From Eutreptiella sp. 'Long Island Sound 2002' (taxonomy: Eukaryota; Euglenozoa; Euglenophyceae; Eutreptiales; Eutreptiaceae): a stretch of 64,000 nucleotides of DNA. The position numbers and the translations under genes were made by a program. Below, one piece after another: positions 45,744 to 57,230 of this stretch (position 1 is the first letter of the stretch; each line of letters opens with the position of its first letter). Below the pieces are notes generated by a model. It did no database searches, was not told the DNA's origin, and saw only the letters and a list, made by a program, of their open reading frames with translations. Where the stretch lies: positions 89,561,514 through 89,625,513 of the forward strand of contig OZ038383.1 of assembly GCA_964036045.1 (NCBI GenBank). Reading direction: 5' to 3'.

Positions 45744-46189
45744 ATTTCGTTGTGTTGTGTGGTGTTGTATGGTTGTTCGTTGGGTTGTGGTGTTTCTTGT
45801 TTTGTGACGTTGTCCTGCATCGCTTGTTGTTGTCTTTTGTCGCCTTGCGGCGTGTTGTGTAGTTGTAATGTGCGGAAGGCGCTGTTACCAAAGGGCAAAA
45901 GGCCGGGATGTCTACCCACGGGTACAGGTAAACGGGCTGGGCTGTGTGTGTTGTGTGCGCGCTGTGTGTAAGTGTGTTGTGGCATAGCCGGACCAGTGCA
46001 CTCTCGCACTTGGCCGACGCTGCCTTGCAGACGCCTGCGCGCAGTCACACAGGGTCTCATTTGCCCACTGCACCCTGCGTGCCGCGCTGCACCACCAGTG
46101 CCTTCTGCGTGGTGCCGCACTGCTTGGTGCTCTGCACCACACTGCACTGTGTGTGCCCTGCTGCACTGTTGTTGTGGGCAGGGGGCAGT

Positions 46190-46775
46190 GGGCAGTGGAA
46201 CTCCTGCAATGCACTGCCGCACTGCCTGGGGGCAGTGGGCAGTGCAATTCCTGCAATGCACTGCCTCACTGCCCGGGGGCAGTGGGCAGTGCAACTCCTG
46301 CAATACACTGCCCCACTGCCTTGGGGCAGTGGGCAGTGGACCTCCTTCAATGCACTGCTCCACTGCCTGGGGGCAGTGGGCAGTGGACCTCCCGCAACAC
46401 ACTGCCTCACTGCCTGGGGGCAGTGGGCAGTGGACTTCCTTCAATGCACTGCCCCACTGCCTGGGGGCAGTGGGCAGTGCAACTCCTGCAATACACGGCC
46501 GCATTGCCTGGGGGCAGTTGGCAGTGCAACTCCTGCAATGCATTGCCTCACTGCCCTCGGGCAGTAGGCAGTGGAACTCCTGCAATGCACTGCCTCACTG
46601 CCTGGGGGCAGTGGGTAGTGCAACTCCTGCAATGCACTACCTCACTGCCCTGGGGCAGTGGGCAGTGGAACTCCTGCAACACACTGCCGCACCGCCTGGG
46701 GGCAGCGGGCAGTGGAACTCCTGCAATGCACTACCTCACTGCCTGGGGGCAGTGGGCAGAGGAACTCCTGCAATC
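46190..46775. repeat. 47-bp hairpin satellite, block 1
   Basis: The unit is CACTGCCTCACTGCC, TGGG, GGCAGTGGGCAGTG, then SAACTCCTGCAATG-like spacer. The two arms are complementary (7 bp, a one-base bulge, 7 bp), so each unit can fold as a stem-loop on either strand. Confidence 0.93.
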
Positions 46776-47335
46776 ACCGGGCGCACCGGCCTGGGGGGGA
46801 CGGGGAGTACAGCCCAGCGGGTGGTCGGAGCCTCCTGCCAGGGCCAATGGGGGGCCATCTTCTTTAGAGAACCGGGCGCACCGGCCCGGGGGGGACGGGG
46901 AGTCCTGCCCAGGGGGCGTTCGGAGTCTCCTGCCAGGCCAATGGGGGACCATCTTCTTCAGAGAACCGGGCGCACCGGCCTGGGGGGGACGAGGAGTCCT
47001 GCCCAGGGGGTGTTCGGAGTCTCCTGCAAGGCCAGTGGGGGGCCATCTTCTTCAGAGAACCGGGCGCACCGGCCCGGGGGGGACGGGGAGTCCTGCCCAG
47101 GGGGTGTTCGGATCCTCCTGCCAGGCCAATGGGGGGCCATCTTCTTCAGAGAACCGGGCGCACCGGCCTGGGGGGGACGGGGAGTCCTGCCCAGGGGGTG
47201 TTCGGAGTCTCCTGCAAGGCCAGTGGGGGGCCATCTTCTTCAGAGAACCGGGCGCACCGGCCCGGGGGGGACGGGGAGTCCTGCCCAGGGGGTGTTCGGA
47301 GTCTCCTGCAAGGCCAGTGGGGGGCCATCTTCTTC
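46776..47335. repeat. 94-bp satellite, 6 copies
   Basis: Each unit contains ACCGGGCGCACCGGCC, a G-run, GACGGGGAGTCCTGCCCAGG, GTTCGGAGTCTCCTGC and GGGGCCATCTTCTTCAG. The spacing of exactly 94 bases is visible at the GCGCACCGGCC block. Confidence 0.93.
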
Positions 47336-47441
47336 AGTGGGCAGTGGAACTCCTGCAATGCACTGCCCCACCGCTTGGGGGCAGTGGACAGTGCAACTCC
47401 TGCAATGCACTGCCTCACTGTCCCAGAGCAGTGGGCAGTGG

Positions 47442-49185
47442 ATTTCGTTGTGTTGTGTGGTGTTGTATGGTTGTTCGTTGGGTTGTGGTGTTTCTTGTTT
47501 TGTGACGTTGTCCTGCATCGCTTGTTGTTGTCTTTTGTCGCCTTGCGGCGTGTTGTGTAGTTGTAATGTGCCGAAGCGCTGTTACCAAAGGGCAAAAGGC
47601 CGGGATGTCTACCCACGGGTACAGGTAAACGGGCTGGGCTGTGTGTGTTGTGTGCGCGCTGTGTGTAAGTGTGTTGTGGCATAGCCAGACCAGTGCACTC
47701 TCGCACTTGGCCGACGCTGCCTTGCCGACGCCTGCGCGCAGTCACACAGGGTCTCATTTGCCCACTGCACCCTGCGTGCCGCGCTGCACCACCAGTGCCT
47801 TCTGCGTGGTGCCGCACTGCTTGGTGCTCTGCACCACACTGCACTGTGTTTACCCTGCTGCACTGTTGTTGTGGGCAGGGGGCAGTGGGCAGTGGAACTC
47901 CTGCAATGCACTGCCGCACTGCCTGGGGGCAGTGGGCAGTGGACCTCCTGCAATGCACTGCCCCACTGCCTGGGGGCAGTGGGCAGTGCAATTCCTGCAA
48001 TGCACTGCCTCACTGCCCGGGGGCAGTGGGCAGTGCAACTCCTGCAATACACTGCCCCACTGCCTTGGGGCAGTGGACAGTGGACCTCCTTCAATGCACT
48101 GCTCCACTGCCTGGGGGCAGTGGGCAGTGGACCTCCCGCAACACACTGCCTCACTGCCTGGGGGCAGTGGGCAGTGGACTTCCTTCAATGCACTGCCCCA
48201 CTGCCTGGGGGCAGTGGGCAGTCCAACTCCTGCAATACACGGCCGCATTGCCTGGGGGCAGTGGGCAGTGCAACTCCTGCAATGCATTGCCTCACTGCCC
48301 TCGGGCAGTAGGCAGTGGAACTCCTGCAATGCACTGCCTCACTGCCTGGGGGCAGTGGGTAGTGCAACTCCTGCAATGCACTACCTCACTGCCCTGGGGC
48401 AGTGGGCAGTGGAAGGCCTGCAACACACTACCGCACCGCCTGAGGGCAGCGGGCAGTGGAACTCCTGCAATGCACTACCTCACTGCCTGGGGGCAGTGGG
48501 CAGAGGAACTCCTCCAATCACCGGGCGCACCGGCCTGGGGGGGACGGGGAGCCCAGCCCAGGGGGTGGTCGGAGCCTCCTGCCAGGGCCAATGGGGGGCC
48601 ATCTTCTTTAGAGAACCGGGCGCACCGGCCCGGGGGGGACGGGGAGTCCTGCCCAGGGGGCGTTCGGAGTCTCCTGCCAGGCCAATGGGGGACCATCTTC
48701 TTCAGAGAACCGGGCGCACCGGCCTGGGGGGGACGGGGAGTCCTGCCCAGGGGGTGTTCGGAGTCTCCTGCAAGGCCAGTGGGGGGCCATCTTCTTCAGA
48801 GAACCGGGCGCACCGGCCCGGGGGGGACGGGGAGTCCTGCCCAGGGGGTGTTCGGAGTCTCCTGCCAGGGCAATGGGGGGCCATCTTCTTCAGACAACCG
48901 GGCGCACCGGCCTGGGGGGGACGGGGAGTCCTGCCCAGGGGGTGTTCGGAGTCTCCTGCAAGGCCAGTGGGGGGCCATCTTCTTCAGAGAACCGGGCGCA
49001 CCGGCCCGGGGGGGACGGGGAGTCCTGCCCAGGGGGTGTTCGGAGTCTCCTGCAAGGCCAGTGGGGGGCCATCTTCTTCAGTGGGCAGTGGAACTCCTGC
49101 AATGCACTGCCCCACCGCTTGGGGGCAGTGGACAGTGCAACTCCTGCAATGCACTGCCTCACTGTCCCAGAGCAGTGGGCAGTGG
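47442..49185. repeat. higher-order repeat, copy B (about 1.745 kb)
   Basis: Same order as copy A with one additional 47-bp unit near 47,940, which accounts for the length difference. It continues without a break into a longer 47-bp block. Confidence 0.92.
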
Positions 49186-50441
49186 AACTCCTGCAATGCA
49201 CTACCTCACTGCCCTGGGGCAGTGGGCCGTGGAACTCTTGCAATGCACTGCCTCACTGCCTGGGGGCAGCGGACAGTGCAACCTCTGCAATGCACTGCCT
49301 CACTGCCCTGAGTCAGTGGGCAGTGCAACTCCTGCAATACACTGCCGCACTGCCTGGGGGCAGTGGGCAGTGCAACTCCTGCAATGCAATGCCTCACTGC
49401 CTGGGGGCAGTGGGCAGTGCAACTCCAACTCCTGCCACGCACTGCCTCACTGCCTTGGGGCAGTGGGCGGTGCAACTTCTACAATGCACGGCCTCACTGC
49501 CTGGGGGCAGTGGGCAGTGCAACTCCTGCAATGCACTGCCTCAGTGCCCAGGGGGCAGTGGGAAGTGGAAGTCCCGCAATGCACTGCCTCACTGCCTGGG
49601 GGCAGTGGGCAGTGCAACTCCTGCAATGCACTGCCTCACTGCCTGGGGGCAGTGGGCAGTGGAACTCCTGCAATGCACCGCCTCAACGCCTGGGGGCAGT
49701 GGGCAGTGCAACTCCTGCAACGCACTGCCTCACTGCCTGGGGGCAGTTGACAGTGGAACTCCTGCAATGCACCGCCTCACTGCCCTGGGGCAGTGGGCAG
49801 TGAAACTCCCGCAATGCACTACCTCACTGCCCTGGGGGCAGCGGGCAGTGGAACTCCTGCAATGCACTGCCCCACTGCCTGGGGGCAGCGGGCAGTGGAA
49901 CTCCTGCAATGCACCGCCTCACTGCCCTGGGGGCAGTGGGCAGTGCAACTCCTGCAACGCACTGCCTCACTGCCTGGGGGCAGTTGGCAGTGCAGCTCCT
50001 GCAATACACTGCCGCACTGCTTCGGGGCAGTGGGCAGCGCAACTCCTGCAAGGCACCGCCGCGCTGGCTCGGGGGCAGTGGGCAGTGGACCTCCGGCAAT
50101 ACACTGCCGCACTGCCTGGGGGCAGTGAGCAGTGCAGCTCCTGCATTACTCTGCCCCACTGCCTGGGGGCAGTGGACAGTGCAACTCCTGCAACGCACTG
50201 CCTCACTGTCTGGGGGCAGTGGGCAGCGGAACTCCTGCAATGCACTGCCCCACTGCCTGGGGGTATTGGGCAGTGCAACTTCTGCAATACACTGCCCCAC
50301 TGCCTAGGGGCAGTGGGCAGCGCAACTCCTGCAATGCACTGCCTCACTGCCCTGGGGCAGTGGGCAGCGGAACTCCTGCAACGCACTGCCTCACTGCCTG
50401 GGAGCAGTGGGCAGTGCAACTCCTGCAATGCACTGCCTCAC
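49186..50441. repeat. 47-bp hairpin satellite, long block interrupted on its right by the Ty3 element
   Basis: About 27 units of the 47-bp hairpin family, with small variants in arm bases and spacer. The last five bases, CTCAC (50,437-50,441), are the target duplication of the Ty3 insertion. Confidence 0.92.
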
Positions 50442-50974
50442 TGAAAGTGCTGCCCTGTGTCGTTGATGGTGCCGGAGGGCTCGGGGCCGGCAAGACCAGT
50501 GGGGCAGGCACGCGAGGAGTCGACCCGAACGTTGCTATTGGGGGTAGAACCGGAGACTCGAACACCAACGGAGGCGAGAGCAGCAACAACTGAAGCAAGA
50601 TCCATGTTGAGTGTTATCCGGCAGAAAATCCCAGTCTATGAAGAAAATTGATGCGGATTATTCTAAATACATCTGAGTGTCCAAAACTGTCTGAAAAGAT
50701 TTAAATAAATCCGATTGTGAAAAATATTTGGCCGATCTGGCCCGCGAGCGCGCGTCAGCGGCAAATGGCGATTCCAGCTAAATGATCGGAACGCGGCGGA
50801 TTTACGGAAAATGGACCGCGGAATCAGATTCGGCATATCAAAAATATATAGGTCTGATCCTGAGACTGAGCTGCGAGGCGGCGATTCCGCCGAAGCAAAG
50901 AAAATGACCAAAATGTAGTCAATCTGGGTTAGATCACTGAAAATCAGAGCAGATGGGGGTTAGCCGCACTTACA
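50442..50974 (-). repeat. 3' LTR of the Ty3/Gypsy element
   Basis: On the plus strand it starts TGAAAGTGCTGCC and ends CGCACTTACA. It differs from the 5' LTR at about nine positions. Because gag starts inside the LTR, this copy also carries the first 54 gag codons, without a continuation. Confidence 0.95.
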
Positions 50975-50984
50975 CTCCCCCTCC
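50975..50984 (-). promoter_or_regulatory. polypurine tract for plus-strand priming
   Basis: The minus strand reads GGAGGGGGAG and touches the start (TGTAAGTG) of the 3' LTR, the expected place and composition for the plus-strand primer. Confidence 0.85.
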
Positions 50985-52629
50985 AAAAACACACTGGGGT
51001 GTGTCGCTACGTCAACGAAGAACGTAGTGCGGGTAAGTCCCAGAAAAAAATAGAAATGTAGCCTCGATGGGGCGAAATCTGCTTGATCTGACCTGATTTG
51101 GGCTGAATTGGCACTGAATCAGGCTGGATGAACCTGAAATGAGACAGAATGAGGAGTGACGAACAGTCCTCCGTGCAGTAAAACATTAGGTCAAGGGCTA
51201 AAAAGCATGTAAACGTATCGAGAATCGATACCAAACCATGCACTGGTTGAGAGTGAGGTAGATTATTGGTGGATCGAGTGGGGGAATCAAGAAATGGAGT
51301 GATATCTCAGCGCTCTGGCACAGTTTCGCTGTCGCGGGCACGCTACGGTGTCCTCGCCGAACTCTACATCGTGTTATTCCCGCTTTTCTCGTTCTGAAAA
51401 GTGCAGCATGTGCTTCAGATTTGGCGCATCTGGTGGATGATCACAAGATTCAGGAAGATTGGGAATTAATTTGGGCAAAGATGAAGGAGATTAAACAATC
51501 ACAGAGAGGGCAAACAATTACAAACGTAGTCTACAGACCCTAAGTGAACCACAGAAGGTAAGGATGATTTTCCGTGCACTTAGATCTAAACAGATCTTCG
51601 AGGAATGAGGGGAGATGTCAAGGAAATCAACCTAAATTGTCCTAAAATCAGCAAATTCATGAGATGGAGGTGAAATGAAGCGGAATGTCTAGAACTGAAA
51701 CTACTAACACTTTCGTTTAGACTAGAGTCAATATATATTGTCGTTTATTCAGCTCAATTGTGCTTTCCGGCACGTTGGTTCGCGAGCATCCAACAGATTC
51801 CATCAAAATGTGGATCATGTGATGATGCATCATGATGGGACATGCTGGCCCTGGATCCTTGGCATGTAACGCGCCGAAGGTTCGCTGAAGGCGCTTTACT
51901 GACAGTATATAACTGAGAGACACCGAAGAGTCCTTTATTTACAGTGGCGGCGGTGTCAATCGACTTGGACAAGGCCAATCTTTCGAATGAGTCCCACAAG
52001 ACACTTGGATTCACCATTTTCGACAGTTTCAGGTCGGATTGAGCTCACATTGGCGTGTGCCAAAAATACAACGAAGCTTACGGACTTCAGAGGTTGCTGT
52101 TAGAAGTCCCTAGAGCTCCTATCTGAAGGTTGTCTGAACAATTGACGTCTGGGTTTCGTGTTTTGGTTCCACTGTTGCACAGAATGATGGACAAACCTGA
52201 GAAATTCAAGGCAAATTTGAGGATCCTGGATCTGAATCTGGACTTTGGCTTCTGCATCACGGCAAATGAAGGTAAGATCTGAGTTCCTGGCGTCGCATCT
52301 GGTGCAGCCAGTACTACAGGGGGTGCCTGTAGGGGTGAATGTCGCTGGCCAGCGTTTTTATTATGTACATTTGCTTCCATCTGCACGAGTAGCCAAATTC
52401 CAAAGATGCACAGACCAACAGAGACAAGATTACCCCGAATCTGCCTGAATTAAGCCTGAGTTTGGTTTTTTCTGAACACGGCAGCACACTCCGTGGCTTT
52501 CGGTTTTCGATACGCTACCGAACGGAGCCCAAAGAAAAGTTGATTGACGTCAAATTATCAAACATTTGCAGTTCTCCACATCATGACATAATCAGGAAGA
52601 ATGAACAGTGGATTGAGCAGAATGTGGTT
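50985..52629 (-). other. 1.6-kb non-coding 3' region of the Ty3/Gypsy element
   Basis: Between the chromodomain stop and the polypurine tract no ORF longer than about 100 codons has recognisable content. No envelope-like or antisense gene is evident. It is long for a 3' untranslated stretch. Confidence 0.5.
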
Positions 52630-53799
52630 TTACGAAGTCGAATTCGGCCAAGCACGAATACATGTGACCACCAACCGATCTGGTCGGGCCCTCGTACGGC
52701 TTGGGCGCTGCAAATCAGCGGCCGAACTCGAAGCTTGGTCCTCATTTGGCTCCTGGGCTGGCCTGACCGCAGGAGGGGGGATCGACGGATCAGCCCTGGA
52801 ATGTGACGAATGAGGGCCGTAAAAGGCTGGATCTCGATTCACCACAGGTCTTTTTCCGTCGCTCTCCACTTGTCTGTCTGGTTTCGACAAACAATCTGTC
52901 AGGAGTACGCCAATTTCGGGGTGCTTCTTGAGGAAGTCGATGAACCCCTTGGTGTATCCATGGACAAAAGAATGGGCTGGTTCCCAGTTGTTGTGACTGG
53001 AATCAAAGCCCCTCCACTCACATAGAAATTCCCATTCGCCCTTGGCGTCACGTCTTGCTTCAACAATCCTCTTGAGTTCGTACTTTCCCCCTTCGATGAC
53101 CCGATCTGACAAAATTTTCGAAGTCCAAAAAAGGGGTTTAACCCGATCCTTGGGGGAGGGGATCTCTCTCTTGAGGCGATCTCCCGAAACGTCAATTTCC
53201 CTGCTGACATCCACACGAATCCTCCACCGATTCTCACCAAGACGCGCTGTAACAGCGAATGGCCCCTCCCACAAGGGAAGAAGCTTGTCATCTCCGTCCA
53301 GGGTGGTTTCGGATTTTCGAAGCCAAACTCGATCATCGACTTCAAAATTGTGGGGGTTTTTTCGACCTTGATTCTGAACCCAAAGCCAGTCAGCTTGATG
53401 CTTATCAATTAATTTCGAGACAGTTTTATCTGCTCGTTGGACGTCGTCCAAAAACAACAAAGCATCTTTACAGGGGCGAGGATTATTCAACGGCATGTTC
53501 CACCAACACTTCTTTCGTCCAAAGACAATTTCATTTGGAGAAAGGCCATGGTACAAAGGCGTGTTGTGGTAACGGCGAAGCAATGCGAACAGAACTTCAA
53601 GCCAGTGGAAATCCTTCTCACTCGCGAGCTCCTTACGAAGCATATTTATAATAGAGCGGCCGGCTCTTTCGCCAGGCAGCGCTCGATGCGAGTGCATTTC
53701 ACACCTGAGGTGGTGGATTCCAAGGCGAGCACATAATTCCTTCCACCATTCGGAGGTGTACTCTTTGCCTGAGTCCGTAACCACCTCGGATGGGACGTC
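52630..53799 (-). pseudogene. Ty3/Gypsy pol, integrase C-terminal half and chromodomain
   Basis: In the same frame as the upstream RT-integrase ORF and separated from it only by a TGA at 53,800-53,802. Counting from codon 53,784: the second catalytic Asp in VTDSGKEY (residue 4) and the Glu in LPGERAGR (residue 39) complete the D,D-35-E triad. A GPY/F-type WEGPF block lies at 172-176. Residues about 234-288 form a chromodomain (ELKRIVEARRD, then FLCEWRGF, then NNWEP), the module that targets chromoviruses to modified histones. The C-terminus is Pro/Ser/Arg-rich. The stop probably replaced an Arg codon. Integrase would be cut between its first and second catalytic Asp. Confidence 0.85.
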
Positions 53800-56700
53800 T
53801 CAACCTCCCATCCAGGTCTGCGCGCACCATTTAGCGGCAGCCTTGCCAGTCATCGACTCAATGTTGCAAGGCAACACTTGAATGTAGCCGGAATGACGGC
53901 ACTGAATAAGGAGCACACCATTGACTTTTTTATTAGTCCAATGGCACTCTTCGTCATCGAGTTCACCGAGATAGAAGAAATCACTGGTGACTCTGTTAAA
54001 GAGGCGCGCCGGAATAGGATGTGGCCTCAGATGACCGTGCTTCTTCGCGCTGGGGGGCGTCGAGACAGCACATTGGGCACATCCGGCGGCTACTTTCATG
54101 CAATGAGTATATAGCCGTGAGCCAAACAACCTATGTTTAATCATCGACCACAGTCGACGGCCATGTGCGTGGGGGGACTCCCATTTATGCCACCAGTTTA
54201 ACACTCGGGGGGCCAGGGCGTCTGGTACCCACAATTTACCCTCCATCCACAGCTTCCCCCCATCCAACGAGTACTCAGAAAAAATCCCATCCTTGTGAGC
54301 ATCTTTGGATTTGAGATTTCCAAGGACCTCTTTAAACATGGGATCCTGCAGATAATCGGACGTCCAGTCACGGATGATAAGGGAATCTTTAGGCAGGGGT
54401 GGAGTTTTGGCCGGATCTCGACGCTTAATGCCCTGGATCAACCGAAATCGACTTACTCGTCGGGTGTAGTCAAACCGTTTCACACTCCCTGAGGAGGGAT
54501 CGGTGACTTTTTCCACGACTTTCAGTGTTTTGGTGCAGATCTCATGAGCATGCGCCGGATCTGAGATGGCCGTGATGTCCTGGCACGGTAATGCGTGCTG
54601 TTTAACAGCGCATTGCATGCATGCACGTCGAATGAGTTTCTTTTCTTCTTGATCCCACTCGATTATTACATGGCGGTCCTGCTCCGTACCATGGATGTTG
54701 GTACTTTGCAGCCCCTCTGAGGCGGGGTAAGCCCATCGGCTCAGAGCATCCGCTACCGTGTTATGTTTTCCAGGCAAGTACGACACATGGAGGTCAAACA
54801 GAGAGAGAAATTCGTGGCATCTGGCCCGTCGACCAGCTGGGCTCGCGACAGTATCAATGTGTTCGGTGGCCCAATACTCCAGAGATCGATGATCCGTCAG
54901 GACCTCGACTCGATTGGTGCCAACCCACGATTGGTACTTTTTTAGAGCGCGAACTATGGCATACGTTTCTTGCTCACGCGGCGACCATTGCATTTGGCGT
55001 GGGGCTAGCTTCCGTGACCAAAATGCAAGAGGGTAATGATCGCCGGTGGCTTCATCAACCTGTTCAAGGACAGCTCCGATCGCGTACCTAGAAGCGTTGG
55101 TTCTAATGTAGAAGGGTCGGTCGAACTGGGGCACATGCAACGTGGCGACTTCACAGAGGGCCGCCTTCAAGTGATGGAAGGCCTCCTCGCACTCGTCAGT
55201 CCACTTGACACGAACCTTTGAACCTGCCTTGCCTGCATCTCTCCCTACCTTCAATAATTCAGTGAGGGGGGCAGCAAATTTGGCATAATTCGGCACAAAA
55301 GTGTGGTAAAAATTGCAACAACCCAGGAATCCTCTCAACTCCGTGATCGTCTCAGGGCGCTTCCACTTCTGAATAGCGACGAGCTTCCCTGGACTGGGTC
55401 GTCGGGTGCCATTCTCTAGAAGAGAACCACAAAATGCGACTGATTTTAAAAATAATTTTCCCTTCTTTGGCCCGGAAATCAGCTGATTGGCATCCAGAAT
55501 GTCCAAAACTTGGTTCAGCTGCTTTTCATGTAGGGCCACCAGCTCAGCTTCGGTCAGTCCCTCCCCCTCTGTCGCGATGATTATGTCATCTATGTACACA
55601 CTCACGAAGGCACGAAGCTCAGGATGGACTGTAAAAAGCACATCCTCCATCATTCTTTGAAAAAACGAAGGGGCGTTCTTCAGGCCCATGGGGATGACCG
55701 TCCACTGGACTGGGCCACATGGCGTGCACATACAGGTGAGAGGTCGGCTGTCCTTCCTCAACGGCATTTGGTGAAAGCCGTGACGGAGATCCAGCACCGA
55801 AAACAAACGACCTCTTGCCCTCTTGGCGATTTCCTCCTCAATGAGGGGCAGGGGGTGTGAATCCGCCTTGGTTTCGGCGTTGAGATTGCGAAAACCAACA
55901 ACCATTCGCCAACCATCAATAGTGTTCTGGTCTGCAGGCGGCGGCTTCGGGACTGTGAAGGGTGCACAGCACCATTCGCTGGTCATACAACCCTCAAGCC
56001 AACCAAATTCCCTGAGATTTCTCTCGATGATTTTTCTGAGGATCTCATGTTTATGTCCATGGTTCTCATAAGGGCGCTGTTTCTTCGCCTTGTACCCTTC
56101 ACGAAGCTCGATGAAGGCTTCACCGAACTGCCCACGGACAGGGGGGTCTCTGATCAACTTCCCCGAAAGGGTTGTGTCCTTCCGTTCCTCAAAAATCTTT
56201 TCTCTTGCCTTGGAACACAATTCAGTGTCCACCTGATCGCCAGGAATTACTGTCGAAAAAACTTTGGCGACTTCTTCGGCCTTGGCAGGAAGAATCTTCT
56301 TACGGATGTCCCTAAACAGGTCCGTATCAACTGCCTCTTGAAGATAGGTGGGTCGAGTGTCGACATTCCAGAGATTATCTTCGTGATCCAGCTCCTCGAA
56401 AGGATCTATGAAAGCTTCCACACAGGGTTTTTCATAAAAAACTCTGAATTTGCGGCGCGATTTAATATTTTTCTTCGCCCGTGTACTGAAGATTCTTTTC
56501 GATGTCGATCGTATTGGGGAAGAGGGAGACGAGGCGGATCCATTGGACGTTGGATCACCTTGGGTATCTGACGGACAAAAATCAGAAAAAATAGATTCAT
56601 CATCAGTACCACGCTCAACCTCAGATTCAGACCCAACACAGGAATCTGTACTAGAATCAGCAGAATTAGAGTCAGAAAGCTTTCCATCCACCAGGAATGC

Positions 56701-57127
56701 AAGCGAACTCCAGGACCGCTGTTGCAGGGGACCTGTGTCGTCCCTGGCATACAGCTTAATCTTCCTGAAAAGTTCGATGTAATCTACACAAATGTCTTGT
56801 AATTCCTGAAACCAAGGCTTGTCGTCCCACAAGGGCACAACTAAAATCGCCTGGGTTTTATCTTGCTTGATTTTGTGGATGACCTGCTGGATTAAGTGAA
56901 ACGGAGGATTAATCCATAACTTCTTGTCCCATTTATGGGTCCAAGCGTCGCGAAAATGCTTGTCGAAGCGCTTGTTCTTGCGGTTAGCGAAGGCATCATA
57001 CTGTGGCCAAAAGGAATGGTTGCTCATGAAAATATTCACAAATTGCATCGCGCCATTTGTCGACAACTCTGTAGGATGAAGAGTGCCAGCGCGAAGGGCG
57101 TCGTGGCTGGGAGTCCCTACGAAGACA
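53800..57127 (-). pseudogene. Ty3/Gypsy pol: NPPF domain, reverse transcriptase, RNase H, integrase N-terminal half
   Basis: The frame is open from just below a TAG near 57,128 to the TGA at 53,800. Counting from codon 57,066: a domain at 1-125 with DAFANR and WINPPF (53-56), resembling adenine-methyltransferase motif IV; an acidic Ser-rich linker (126-200); RT about 330-560 with catalytic LDLRHGFHQ (Asp426) and YIDD (491-494); RNase H about 650-778 with Glu700, Asp725 and Asp773, but Asn657 in RTNAS where TDAS is usual; the integrase zinc region with His966/His968 and C-x2-C at 996-999; and the first integrase Asp at SDFFYLG (1029). Protease lies upstream in another frame. RT looks intact; RNase H and integrase are compromised. 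Confidence 0.9.
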
Positions 57128-57230
57128 TTCTAACTCTCGGGAGTAATCGGCACTCCCATTCACCTCTGCAATGGTGACATCTTCGCCAAATTTTGATGTA
57201 ACTTTTTGCTTCAAAAATTCTTCTGCACTT

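Larger units (their letters stand above)
45744..47441. repeat. higher-order repeat, copy A (about 1.70 kb)
   Basis: Starts ATTTCGTTGTGTTGTGTGG. It contains a unique-looking 440-bp leader, about twelve 47-bp units (46,190-46,775), six 94-bp units (46,776-47,335) and two more 47-bp units, and is followed head-to-tail by copy B. The two copies are nearly identical. Confidence 0.92.

Noticed and set aside
45972-50444. Plus-strand ORFs of about 450-690 codons with MHCLTAWGQWAVQLLQ-type repeats
   Set aside because: Translations of the 47-bp and 94-bp satellites. The 47-bp unit shifts the frame each time and all frames are open, so no protein-level constraint is implied.
50442-50608. A second, truncated gag gene left of the Ty3 element
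   Set aside because: These are the first gag codons contained in the 3' LTR. They are a by-product of the LTR-internal start, not a separate copy.
51000-52600. Envelope-like or extra ORF in the Ty3 3' region
   Set aside because: Only frames under about 100 codons without signal peptide, membrane segment or similarity are present.
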